Source: JAAFIP01 sp043728315 (lineage in GTDB: Bacteria; Pseudomonadota; Gammaproteobacteria; Burkholderiales; Burkholderiaceae_C). Taken from it: DNA of 42,862 bases. Of the stretch, positions 30,915 through 39,070 are shown one piece after another. The stretch is taken from the NCBI GenBank assembly GCA_043728315.1, contig JAYTMT010000128.1:1-42862 (forward strand), written 5' to 3'. How positions within the stretch are numbered: the stretch's first letter is position 1; every line of letters starts with the position of its first letter. Below the pieces are notes generated by a model. It worked only from the letters and a program-made list of their open reading frames with translations, was not told the origin of the DNA and made no database searches. A program made the translations under genes and the position numbers.

Positions 30915-31586
30915 TCAAGGAAAGGCCTGCCCCAAATCCGTCAATATAGCATCCAGCGCCACATCATGCGGCTCGGGCGCAAAATCTGGCACATAGCCGT
31001 GGGAGTAGCCTAGCCCCACGGTCACAGGTTTAGGGCTCAGAGCGGCCAACGTGCGGTCATAAAAGCCGCCGCCGTAGCCCAGCCGGTAGCCTTTGTCGCC
31101 ATAGCCCACGCAGGGCACAAAGAGCAGGCTGGGCACTACTATTTCAGTGTCTTTGGGTTTGGGGATGCCGTAGGCATCTTCTTCCATCGGGCAGCCGGGA
31201 TACCAAGCGTAGAAAGTCAGGGTTTTGTTGATTTTGTCGACCACGGGCAGGCCAATTTTGCGTTTTGGCACCTCGCCAGAGCCTTCCTCGCCAGCGGGCA
31301 CTTTGGTGATAGACGCTATAAAATTCAGTGCATCATATGACCGTCTCTCGCCGACATCTGGCAAATTTTTCTCAAAGTTTCCCAAAACACCATCCTCTTG
31401 CCAACGGTACAGCGCAGGCAGCGGGTCAAACTCGCCTTTGATGGGCCAATACGCACCAATCACGGTGTCGGGGCGGCTGACCAGCCAAATGCGCATGACG
31501 CGCTGGAGCAAATCGGCGCGCTCCAAGCGGTCGGGCATGTCTAATCGTTCGGTGACGAGGCGTTTTCTGAGCGCAATTTTGTCCAT
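30915..31586 (-). CDS. 5-formyltetrahydrofolate cyclo-ligase with an insertion
   Basis: Converts 5-formyl-THF to 5,10-methenyl-THF with ATP. The 223-residue product has KRLVTERL near the start, IGAYWPIKGEFDPLPAL, LLFVPCVGYGDKGYRLGYGG and the signature GYGGGFYDRTL. Between RWQED and RKIGLPVVDK about 43 residues (66-108) are present that homologues, as I know them, lack; this stretch includes dispersed-element copy 7 (FEKNLPDVGERRSYDAL). The catalytic parts on both sides are intact. The ATG at 31586 is only 9 bp from the divergent slt start. The symbol fau/ygfA is used for such genes in enterics. Confidence 0.9.
   Translation of the reverse strand: MDKIALRKRLVTERLDMPDRLERADLLQRVMRIWLVSRPDTVIGAYWPIKGEFDPLPALYRWQEDGVLGNFEKNLPDVGERRSYDALNFIASITKVPAGEEGSGEVPKRKIGLPVVDKINKTLTFYAWYPGCPMEEDAYGIPKPKDTEIVVPSLLFVPCVGYGDKGYRLGYGGGFYDRTLAALSPKPVTVGLGYSHGYVPDFAPEPHDVALDAILTDLGQAFP
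31312..31378 (-). repeat. Dispersed 60-bp element, copy 7, in 5-FCL
   Basis: Reverse on the plus strand, hence forward relative to its gene: TTTGAGAAAAATTTGCC head, core GATGTCGGCGAGAGACGGTC, then ATATGATGCACTG and TTTTATAG. The frame matches the mocA copy (R-S-Y-x-A-L/M). Confidence 0.8.
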
Positions 31587-31595
31587 AATCGGTGT

Positions 31596-33668
31596 ATGCA
31601 AATGATTCAATTGAATAAGACACTCTCCATTGTGGCATTGTTGTGTGCCAACGCCGCTTTTTTGTGCCATAGCCCCACAGCTTGGGCGCAATCCAAAGGC
31701 GACGATGCCGTGCTGGACATGAATGCTGCCTTTAAAAACGGCGACAAAAAACGCCTGGCCGCTCTGCTGCCCCAAACCCGAGGCCACGCGCTGGAGCCCT
31801 ACGCCGCCTACTGGGAGCTCAAGGCGCGCTTGGGCGAGGCCAGCGCCGCCGAGGTGCAAAGCTATCTCACGCAATACGCAGGCACGTACCAAGAAGACCG
31901 CTTGCGCAACGACTGGCTGCTGCTGCTTGGGCAAAGGCGAGACTGGACCGCATTTGCCGACGCGCACCCTGCGTACCGCATGCAAGACGACCGCGAGGTG
32001 CGCTGCTACGCGATACTGGTGCAGCACCTGAAAAAGTCAGCAGATACCAGCCAAGCCATGGCCGACGAGGTGCGCCGCAACTGGCATGGCCTGCGCGACA
32101 CCGATGACGGCTGCAATCTGGCTGCCGACCGCTTCATAGACGCCAAAAAGCTCAAGCCCGAAGACGCTTGGCGCAAAGCCCGCATAGCGATTGACAGCAA
32201 CCGCCCGGGCGCTGCCAGTAAAGCGGTGCAAATCGTGGCGCCCGATGCTTCCAGCGAGGTAGCCGCGCTCAACGCCAGCCCCGCGCGCTACCTAGGCGTG
32301 CGCAACGCCGCCTCGGGCAATACGCGCCGTGAGCTGGTGGTGTTGGCGCTGGTGAAAATGGCCAACAACGACCCCGATGGCGCCGCCAATGCGCTGGAGG
32401 GCAAATGGGCCGACACCTTGCAAGCAGAGGAAAAAAGCTGGGCTTGGGGCGTGATAGGCAAACAAGCCGCGCTCAAGCTCTCGGATGCTGCCAACGGCTA
32501 TTTTGCCAAGGCCAAAAACGAACACTTAAGCGACGACCTGCTGGGCTGGAAAGTGCGCGCCGCCCTGCGCAGCTCCCCGATGGCCAAGGGCTGGCCCGTG
32601 GTGCTGGCTGCGGTGAATGCCATGGGCGACGATGCCCGCAAAGACCCGACGTGGGCGTATTGGAAAGCCCGCGCCCTGCGTGCTGTGTATCCGAGCATGG
32701 CGGTGGCCGCACCAGCAGCCGCTGCCAGCGCAGTGCCCGTAGCGCCCAGCCTGCGCCCCGAATTGGCCGAGGCGCAAAGCCTGCTCGAATCCATTGCCTC
32801 GCCACGCGGCTTCTATGAAATACTAGCCGCCGAAGAGCTGGGCCGCAAAATCACCGCGCCCGAGCGGCCAGCACCTGTCACGCCCGAAGAAAAAGAAGCC
32901 GCCCGCCTCAACGCAGGCCTGAACCGCGCCCTGTACGCCATAGCCATAGGCCTGCGTGCCGAGGGTGTGCGCGAGTGGAACTACAGCACCAACCTGCACA
33001 CCCGTGGCGGCATGGCCGAGCGCGAGCTCTTGGCCGCCGCCCAGTTTGCTTGCGACAAAGAAGTCTGGGACCGCTGCATCAACACCAGCGAGCGCAGCAA
33101 AGAGGCTTTTGACCACGAGCAGCGCTTTCCCATGCCGTTCAAAGACGCGGTGGTCAAGCGCAGCCGCGCCATCAACCTAGACCCCGCCTATGTATACGGG
33201 CTGATTCGCCAAGAAAGCCGCTTCATCATGGACGCACGCTCGCATGTAGGCGCCTCTGGCCTGATGCAGGTGATGCCCGCCACCGCCAAATGGACGGCTA
33301 AAAAGCTGGGCATGGACGGCTTCACTGCTGACCAAATCAACAACCGCGAGACCAATATCGCCATTGGCACAGGCTACCTTAAATTCGTGCTCGACGACTT
33401 CAACGGCTCCATGCCCATGGCCGCTGCGGCGTACAACGCCGGTCCGAGCCGCCCACGCGCATGGCGCAACGGGCCTGTGATGGAGGCAGCAGCATGGGCA
33501 GAAAACATCCCTTTTGCCGAGACGCGCGACTATGTGAAAAAAGTATTGGCTAACACGACAGTGTATGCCGCAGTGATTACTGGCCAGCCGCAGTCTATGA
33601 AGGCGCGGCTGGGCAGCGTGGGCCCGCGCGAAGGCGCAGCGCCTGAGCCTAACAAGGACATCCCTTGA
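31596..33668 (+). CDS. slt: Soluble lytic murein transglycosylase
   Basis: Periplasmic Slt70-type enzyme that cleaves the MurNAc-GlcNAc bond with formation of anhydro-MurNAc. The 690-residue product has a signal peptide (cleavage after AWA), a long alpha-superhelical U-domain, and the C-terminal SLT domain: YVYGLIRQESRF with catalytic E540, GASGLMQVMPATA, and AYNAGPSRPRAWRN. Either ATG at 31596 or 31602 may be used. The anhydro-MurNAc it produces is the substrate of the AnmK encoded at 24518. An insertion rich in Ala (about 367-385) precedes the linker to the catalytic domain. Identification is firm. Confidence 0.93.
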   Translation: MQMIQLNKTLSIVALLCANAAFLCHSPTAWAQSKGDDAVLDMNAAFKNGDKKRLAALLPQTRGHALEPYAAYWELKARLGEASAAEVQSYLTQYAGTYQEDRLRNDWLLLLGQRRDWTAFADAHPAYRMQDDREVRCYAILVQHLKKSADTSQAMADEVRRNWHGLRDTDDGCNLAADRFIDAKKLKPEDAWRKARIAIDSNRPGAASKAVQIVAPDASSEVAALNASPARYLGVRNAASGNTRRELVVLALVKMANNDPDGAANALEGKWADTLQAEEKSWAWGVIGKQAALKLSDAANGYFAKAKNEHLSDDLLGWKVRAALRSSPMAKGWPVVLAAVNAMGDDARKDPTWAYWKARALRAVYPSMAVAAPAAAASAVPVAPSLRPELAEAQSLLESIASPRGFYEILAAEELGRKITAPERPAPVTPEEKEAARLNAGLNRALYAIAIGLRAEGVREWNYSTNLHTRGGMAERELLAAAQFACDKEVWDRCINTSERSKEAFDHEQRFPMPFKDAVVKRSRAINLDPAYVYGLIRQESRFIMDARSHVGASGLMQVMPATAKWTAKKLGMDGFTADQINNRETNIAIGTGYLKFVLDDFNGSMPMAAAAYNAGPSRPRAWRNGPVMEAAAWAENIPFAETRDYVKKVLANTTVYAAVITGQPQSMKARLGSVGPREGAAPEPNKDIP

Positions 33669-33762
33669 AAATACCTGTTTTGTTACCCATAGCCAGCAAG
33701 CATTTGCCACGCATTCATGCGTTGCGCCAAGCCGCTGTAGCAGCACCCCATAAGGATTTAGC

Positions 33763-34686
33763 ATGAATGTTCTCGTTTTAGGCGGCAGCGGCTTTGTGGG
33801 CCGCCATGTTTGCGAAAAGCTGGCCGCAGCTGGCCACAGCATCACCGTGCCCACGCGGCGTTTGGCGGCGTCTAAGCATTTGCTGCCCTTACCGCGCTTA
33901 ACTTTGGTGCAGGCTGATGTGCATGGCGAGGGTGTTTTGTCGCGCTTGGTGGCAGGGCATGACGCTGTAGTGAATTTAGTGGCCGTGCTGCATGGCGATG
34001 CAGCGCGCTTTGGGCACGCCCATGTAGCGCTGCCGCAAAAAATAGCGAGCGCCTGCAAGGCCACAGGTGTGCGCCGCATCGTGCACATCAGCGCCTTGGG
34101 CGCAGCGCTGGATGCGCCGTCAATGTACCAGCGCAGCAAGGCGCAAGGCGAGGCCGTGCTCAGCAGTTCGGGGCTTGACGTAACTATGCTGCGCCCCAGC
34201 GTGGTGTTTGGCGCGGAAGACAAGTTTTTAAACCTGTTTGCCTCGCTGCAAAGCGTGGCACCCTTCATGCCGCTGGCAGGGGGCGCTACCCGCTTTGCAC
34301 CCGTGTGGGTGGAAGACGTGGCGCAAGCAGTGGTGAATAGTTTGACGCGCAGCAATGCAGTAGGCCAAACCTACGAAGCCTGCGGCCCCGATGTGCTCAC
34401 GCTCAAGCAAATCGTGCAGTTGGCTGGCAAGCTGGCAGGTTGCCAGCGCCCCGTGATTGGCCTGCCCCTGTGGCTGGGCCGCTTGCAAGCCGCCGCTATG
34501 GAGTGGCTGCCCGGCGAGCCCCTGATGAGCCGCGACAACGTGGATTCGCTCAAGGTCGACAACCTGTCCGATGGCCACACCCAAGGCCTAGCAGCGCTGG
34601 GCATCATGCCCGCATCGGTGTACGCCATAGCGCCCAGCTATATTGGCCCTGCGCGTGTAATGGACAAGTACCGCGGCGTGCATTGA
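33763..34686 (+). CDS. NAD(P)-binding epimerase-like protein (NDUFA9-like)
   Basis: An atypical short-chain dehydrogenase of the complex-I NDUFA9-like/epimerase group. The 307-residue product has the nucleotide loop GGSGFVGRHV (7-16), then VQADVHG, VNLVAVL, HISALGA and a YQRSKAQGE segment where the YxxxK pair would be (Y and K both present). Such genes commonly sit next to slt and cca in related bacteria as I remember it. Substrate or structural role unknown. It lies 94 bp after slt on the same strand. Confidence 0.85.
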   Translation: MNVLVLGGSGFVGRHVCEKLAAAGHSITVPTRRLAASKHLLPLPRLTLVQADVHGEGVLSRLVAGHDAVVNLVAVLHGDAARFGHAHVALPQKIASACKATGVRRIVHISALGAALDAPSMYQRSKAQGEAVLSSSGLDVTMLRPSVVFGAEDKFLNLFASLQSVAPFMPLAGGATRFAPVWVEDVAQAVVNSLTRSNAVGQTYEACGPDVLTLKQIVQLAGKLAGCQRPVIGLPLWLGRLQAAAMEWLPGEPLMSRDNVDSLKVDNLSDGHTQGLAALGIMPASVYAIAPSYIGPARVMDKYRGVH

Positions 34687-34751
34687 TGCGCCAGCGTTGC
34701 CAAATACGCTGCGCTTTTTCACTAAATCAACGGCGCACCCAGGCTAGGATG

Positions 34752-34793
34752 GGTCTTCATTCATAAGGATACGGTCTTCATTCGTAAGGATAC
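34752..34793. repeat. 21-bp tandem duplication over the GST ribosome site
   Basis: GGTCTTCATTCATAAGGATA+C and GGTCTTCATTCGTAAGGATA+C stand head to tail with one mismatch, ending 2 bases before the GST ATG. Each unit carries a TAAGGA ribosome-site sequence, so the mRNA has two, of which only the second is correctly spaced (about 5 bases). Confidence 0.92.
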
Positions 34794-34795
34794 AT

Positions 34796-35479
34796 ATGCA
34801 GCTACTGATCGGCAACAAAAACTATTCCTCCTGGTCCATGCGTCCATGGGTCATGCTCAAAAATGCGGGCATTGCGTTTGACGAAGTGCTGGTGCGCTTT
34901 GACGCATTTGGCGCGGGCTCCACATTCAGCGCCACAATTAGCAAAACCAACCCCGTAGGCAAAGTGCCCTGCATAGTTCATGACGGCTTTGCCGTGTGGG
35001 ACACTTTGGCCATTGCCGAATACGCAGCCGAAACATTCCCCGATAAAAAGCTCTGGCCGCAGGATGCCAAGCACCGCGCCCGCGCCCGCAGCATTTGCGC
35101 CGAAATGCACAGCGGCTTTGGCGCCCTGCGCAGCGCCTGCCCCATGAACATCGAAGCCAGCCTGCCTCAGGTGGGCGCGCTGGCTTTGCGCGACAAACCA
35201 GCTGTGCGCGCCGACCTAGCCCGCATCGAATCCATGTGGACAGAGCTCTTGGCCCAGCACGGCGGCCCATTCCTCTTTGGCCAGTCTTTCACCATCCCCG
35301 ATGCCTACTTCGCCCCCGTGTGCATGCGCCTGAAAACCTACGCCCTGTCTGCAAACCCTGCCATCAACGCCTACATAGAGCGCATCTGCGCAGCCCCCGG
35401 CGTGTCGCACTGGATAGCCGATGCGCTGCAAGAAAACGATTTTCGGGATTTTGAAGAGCCGTATCGGTTGGGGCGCTGA
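34796..35479 (+). CDS. Glutathione S-transferase family protein
   Basis: A cytosolic GST: N-terminal thioredoxin-like domain with NKNYSSWSMRPWVML (about 7-21, the likely active-site serine) and NPVGKVPCIVHDG with the cis-proline, DTLAIAEYAAE as the glutathione gamma-glutamyl contact, then an all-helical C-terminal domain. 227 residues. AAGGA stands 5 bases before the ATG, in a duplicated leader. Its stop codon abuts the stop of the convergent restriction gene with no base between. The reaction is unknown. Confidence 0.88.
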   Translation: MQLLIGNKNYSSWSMRPWVMLKNAGIAFDEVLVRFDAFGAGSTFSATISKTNPVGKVPCIVHDGFAVWDTLAIAEYAAETFPDKKLWPQDAKHRARARSICAEMHSGFGALRSACPMNIEASLPQVGALALRDKPAVRADLARIESMWTELLAQHGGPFLFGQSFTIPDAYFAPVCMRLKTYALSANPAINAYIERICAAPGVSHWIADALQENDFRDFEEPYRLGR

Positions 35480-36142
35480 TTACAAATCGCGGCCGGTCTG
35501 CAGTTTGTATTCGCCGCTAACAGTAGCAAACCAGCCTTTTTGCAGGCCCGCGCTGGTGGCGCTGGTATCCAGCACTTTTTTGATGGCTTGCACAAAGTCT
35601 AGGCGTGTCGTGAAGCTGGGGTATTTTGGCTTTTTTGCATACCAAGTAGCAGGGCGAATGTTGAATGCCACGCCTTGCTTCCATTGGATTTTAAGCACTG
35701 AACGCTCTGAAGCAGAGCAGATTTCCCAAACCTTTTTGAGCCACATGTTTTTGATGGCAATGCCGCTGGCGTTTTCTTCGTACTCAAAGATCAAATAATC
35801 AGAATCCAAACGGTGCGGGTGCGTGGTGAGTGATCGGCAATAGGCCATGAAATTGGCCACATCGAAATTCGGTGATTTTTTAAAGCACTTTACTTCCAGT
35901 AAATCGACACGGTCGTCGCTGCCGTGCATTAAAAAATCGGGAAACTCCTGGGAGTTGGCCTTGAGGCGGTAGGCAATACCTTTGCTGTCCATGAAGCTTT
36001 TGAGCCACTCTTGAATCACATTGCCCACAATCGAGCTGTCGCGCACCAAGGTTTTCAGGCCATTCAACTCGAAATAAGTGTGCCCTGTGGCGCCAATCAT
36101 GCCCGAGCGCTTGAGTTCATCAAATAGTTGCTGTGCACACAT
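35480..36142 (-). CDS. Predicted type II restriction endonuclease
   Basis: The partner of the cytosine methyltransferase 7 bp upstream in the same operon. The 220-residue protein carries a PD-(D/E)xK nuclease core: FPDFLM (67-72) then DLLEVKCF (80-87), giving D69, E83 and K85 as metal and catalytic residues. The overall look (ELNGLKTLVRDSSIVGNVIQEW at the start) recalls the NgoBV/NlaIV type, which cuts GGNNCC, but I cannot confirm this. Codon use is more AT-rich than the flanking genes. Acts on unmethylated DNA in the cytosol. Confidence is high for a nuclease of an R-M system, low for the specificity. Confidence 0.8.
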   Translation of the reverse strand: MCAQQLFDELKRSGMIGATGHTYFELNGLKTLVRDSSIVGNVIQEWLKSFMDSKGIAYRLKANSQEFPDFLMHGSDDRVDLLEVKCFKKSPNFDVANFMAYCRSLTTHPHRLDSDYLIFEYEENASGIAIKNMWLKKVWEICSASERSVLKIQWKQGVAFNIRPATWYAKKPKYPSFTTRLDFVQAIKKVLDTSATSAGLQKGWFATVSGEYKLQTGRDL

Positions 36143-36149
36143 GCGTTCT

Positions 36150-37514
36150 TTATTTGATTAAGCGCAGCGCCACAGCCTTGATTACGGGCGGCATCACGGT
36201 GTTGCCAATCAGGTCAAAGGCTTTGGCGTAGTCGTCCTCACCCAGCGCATAGCTGTCGGGGAAGCCAGAAAACCGCAAACCCTCACGCACCGTGATGCTG
36301 CGCACGCCCAGCTTGGTCGCCACCGCAAGTTTGCCCGCTTCGGTGGCCACAATGGTGGGAGCCACGTCTTGTGGGTCGATGATTTTGGCTAAGGGAAATG
36401 AGAGTTTTCCCGCCACTATGTTGTAGCCCTTGGGCGCACCAGTGTGCGCCACACGTTTGGTGATGCCGTCCACCACCACCTTCTTTTTGGGGTGCTCAAA
36501 CTTCACATAGCCTTTGGCGCACAGGTCTTCAATATTGGTTTCGAGCTTGGCGTGGTCATAAAACGTGCGAATCTCTGCCAAAGTCAAAGGCATGCCGTCC
36601 ATCCAGTCAATGCCTTTGTCTGCGGCCCATTTCTTAGAGCGGCGTTGGGTCAAAATCAAATTAAGCATTTTCTTTTGCTCAGCGTTGACTTTGCCTTTGA
36701 TTTCTAAATCCCAGCTGTGGATATTGTTGTCGCCACCGCGCTTGTCTTTGATGGATTTGCCAATCAAATCTGAGGGCGCAAATTTGTCTGACAAGAGCTT
36801 GGTAAAGGCCGTGTGCTGCACTGGTTTGTTGTGCTCTATGCTGCTTTCCACGCTTTTGAAAACGCGCTCAAAATTTTGCAAATCAGGCAGGTGCTTTTTG
36901 TGGCCCACAATGTAGATGCGCTTGCGTTTTTGCGGCACGCCAAACTCTGAAGAGTCCAGCACCTGCCAGCTTACTTTGTAGTTCAGCTCATGCAGTTTGG
37001 CCAAGATCACCTTGAGGGTATCGCCTTTGTCATGCGTAGCCAAACCGTCCACATTTTCTAGCAAAAAACCTTGCGGTTTTTTCACTTTCAAAATCTGGTG
37101 GATGGTGAAAAACAAGCCGCCGCGCTCGTCTAAAAACCCATTGCGCTTGCCTGCGGAGCTAAAAGGCTGGCAGGGAAAGCCCGCCAGCAAATAGTCAAAA
37201 GCGGGAATGCTCTTAGGGTCAATTTGCGTGATGTCGCCGTGGATGGCATGGTCTGCAAAATTATGCTTATACACCCCAACAGCAAATTCTTTGATTTCAC
37301 TGGTAAAAACGCAGCGCGATTGCAGCTTTTTATCAGCGCAGGCCTGCTCAAAGCCCAGCCGCGTGCCGCCCAAACCCGCAAACAGGTCGATGAAGCGCAG
37401 GGTGGCGACTGGCGCAGCCGCGTCGTCAGCGCCAGGGCCAGCGTCCGGCGCTTGCGGTAAAAACGATTCGGTTTTGTCCATGTCCATCACGTAGGTAAAT
37501 AAATCGCGTTTCAT
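36150..37514 (-). CDS. DNA (cytosine-5)-methyltransferase of an R-M system
   Basis: Type II C5-cytosine methyltransferase that protects the host sites of the following endonuclease. The 454-residue product has a 36-residue N-terminal extension, then motif I FIDLFAGLGGTRLGFE (41-56), motif IV GFPCQPFSSAGKR with catalytic C115, motif VI LLENVDGL (151-158), motif VIII PQKRKRIYIVG, a target-recognition region between about 215 and 400, and motif X GNTVMPPVIKAVALRL at the end. GGAG stands 6-7 bases before the ATG, next to a perfect inverted repeat that covers its promoter. It lies between GST and cca, which are usually close together. Confidence 0.93.
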   Translation of the reverse strand: MKRDLFTYVMDMDKTESFLPQAPDAGPGADDAAAPVATLRFIDLFAGLGGTRLGFEQACADKKLQSRCVFTSEIKEFAVGVYKHNFADHAIHGDITQIDPKSIPAFDYLLAGFPCQPFSSAGKRNGFLDERGGLFFTIHQILKVKKPQGFLLENVDGLATHDKGDTLKVILAKLHELNYKVSWQVLDSSEFGVPQKRKRIYIVGHKKHLPDLQNFERVFKSVESSIEHNKPVQHTAFTKLLSDKFAPSDLIGKSIKDKRGGDNNIHSWDLEIKGKVNAEQKKMLNLILTQRRSKKWAADKGIDWMDGMPLTLAEIRTFYDHAKLETNIEDLCAKGYVKFEHPKKKVVVDGITKRVAHTGAPKGYNIVAGKLSFPLAKIIDPQDVAPTIVATEAGKLAVATKLGVRSITVREGLRFSGFPDSYALGEDDYAKAFDLIGNTVMPPVIKAVALRLIK

Positions 37515-37523
37515 GGCTGCTCC

Positions 37524-37569
37524 AGGGCATTAAAACTGTTATTTTATACAGTTTTAATGCCCTGTGCAA
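37524..37569 (-). promoter_or_regulatory. R-M promoter with a palindromic operator
   Basis: Perfect 16-bp arms AGGGCATTAAAACTGT (37524-37539) and ACAGTTTTAATGCCCT (37548-37563) with an 8-base AT spacer. On the minus strand TTGCAC (-35) overlaps the outer edge and TAAAAT (-10) lies in the spacer, 17 bases apart; one arm fills the promoter spacer and the other the start region. A protein bound here would block transcription. The arm ends 9 bases before the methyltransferase ATG. Confidence 0.75.
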
Positions 37570-37643
37570 CTGCGCTATCGTAGACGATCTTGGGCTGCAA
37601 AAAGCCGCCGCGTTCGCAATAGTCCTCCTCTACACTTGAGCCC

Positions 37644-38948
37644 ATGCAAATTTACTTAGTTGGCGGCGCTGTCCGCGATGCCTTGATGGGCTTGGCCGTG
37701 AAAGACCGTGACTATGTGGTGGTAGGCGCTAGGCCCGAGGAGTTGGTGGCGCTGGGTTACACGCCTGTGGGCAAAGACTTTCCGGTGTTTTTGCACCCCC
37801 AAACCAAGCAAGAGTATGCGCTGGCGCGCACCGAGCGCAAAACGGCGCGGGGCTACCATGGTTTTAGTTTTTATGCCGATGCCGATGTGAGTCTGGAGAT
37901 GGATTTGGTGCGGCGCGACCTTACTATCAATGCTATAGCGCTACATGACCATATGACGCTGACATTGGGTGAAAATGTTATAAATTTACTGGATAAACAG
38001 CATTTGATAGACCCCTACGGTGGCCAGCGCGACATAGCGGCCAAAGTGCTGCGCCATGTGAGTTTGGCCTTTGCCGAAGACCCGGTGCGGATTCTGCGGG
38101 TGGCGCGTTTTGCGGCGCGGTTTAGCGACTTCTGCGTTGCGCCTGAAACCAATGTGTTGATGCAGCGCATGGTAGTGCACGGCGAGGTGGACGCGCTGGT
38201 GGCCGAGCGGGTGTGGCAGGAGCTGGCTAAGGGGCTGATGGAGGACAAGCCCTCACGCATGTGCGAGGTGCTGCGCAGTTGCGGCGCGCTCAAAGTGTTG
38301 CTGCCCGAGCTGGATGCCCTGTGGGGCGTGCCCCAGCGGGCGGATTACCACCCCGAGGTGGATACGGGCGTGCACGCCATGATGGTGATCGACATGGCCG
38401 CGCGCCTGCAAGCGCCGCTGGCTGTGCGCTGGGCCTGCTTGATGCATGATTTGGGCAAGGGCACCACGCCAGCAGACGTGCTGCCGCGCCACATAGGCCA
38501 TGAAATCCGTAGCGTACACTTGGCCCGCGCTGTTGCAGCGAGGTTTAAAGTGCCCACCTTGTGCAAAGAGCTGGCCGAAGTGGTGGCGCGCGAGCATGCC
38601 AACATCCACCGCTGCTTGGATTTAAATGCCGCCGCAGTCATGCGCCTGCTAGAGCGCTGTGATGCACTGCGCCAGCCCAAGCGCTTTGAAGACGTGTTGC
38701 TGGCTTGCGAATGCGATGCGCGGGGGAGACTGGGGCTAGAGGAATCGGCTTATCCGCAGCGCCCGCATCTGCTGGGTGCGCTCAAAGCAGCGCAGGCAGT
38801 TGCTACATTTGAAATAGCGAAGAATGTCGAGGCGACGCTGACAATAGGCAAAAATGCTGGATTAATGATTGGGGAAGCGATTGCCAAGGCGCGGGAGGGG
38901 GCGGTCAAGCAGTATTTGGCTACTGTTTCTGTCCAAACGGCCAGCTAA
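37644..38948 (+). CDS. cca: CCA tRNA nucleotidyltransferase with HD domain
   Basis: Adds CCA to tRNA 3' ends; the HD domain gives phosphohydrolase activity in E. coli-type enzymes. Seen: YLVGGAVRDALMG (4-16), DRDYVVVG, RRDLTINAIA (about 91-100), ARFAARF, and the HD site CLMHDLGKGTTP. At 434 residues it is about 20 longer than the E. coli protein. Two dispersed-element copies explain this: one just after TINAIA (HDHMTLTLGENVINLL, where the E. coli type has a short loop before IDPYGG) and one near the C-terminus (FEIAKNVEATLTIGKN). Both are read in the same frame. The catalytic motifs are intact. Confidence 0.93.
   Translation: MQIYLVGGAVRDALMGLAVKDRDYVVVGARPEELVALGYTPVGKDFPVFLHPQTKQEYALARTERKTARGYHGFSFYADADVSLEMDLVRRDLTINAIALHDHMTLTLGENVINLLDKQHLIDPYGGQRDIAAKVLRHVSLAFAEDPVRILRVARFAARFSDFCVAPETNVLMQRMVVHGEVDALVAERVWQELAKGLMEDKPSRMCEVLRSCGALKVLLPELDALWGVPQRADYHPEVDTGVHAMMVIDMAARLQAPLAVRWACLMHDLGKGTTPADVLPRHIGHEIRSVHLARAVAARFKVPTLCKELAEVVAREHANIHRCLDLNAAAVMRLLERCDALRQPKRFEDVLLACECDARGRLGLEESAYPQRPHLLGALKAAQAVATFEIAKNVEATLTIGKNAGLMIGEAIAKAREGAVKQYLATVSVQTAS
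37922..37988 (-). repeat. Dispersed 60-bp element, copy 8, in cca
   Basis: Reverse copy with the canonical core AATGTCAGCGTCATATGGTC on the minus strand, followed by ATGTAGCGCTATAGC. In the gene it reads HDHMTLTLGEN and lengthens the loop between the catalytic strand and IDPYGG. Confidence 0.88.
38808..38862 (-). repeat. Dispersed 60-bp element, copy 9 (degenerate), in cca
   Basis: Reverse, diverged copy: minus-strand core ATTGTCAGCGTC then GCCTCGACATT and TTCGCTATTTC. It reads TLTIGKN, the same frame as copy 8, near the C-terminus of CCA. Confidence 0.6.
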
Positions 38949-39070
38949 AACCATTCCCGTTCGTTTGGGGATTGTCCAAGCCTTCTCCAGCCAGTTAATA
39001 GCCTAGGGCTGCACAGCAAAAAGTCAACAATATTGAATTTGCTTACGCAAGTCACTCATTCAATCGCAGA

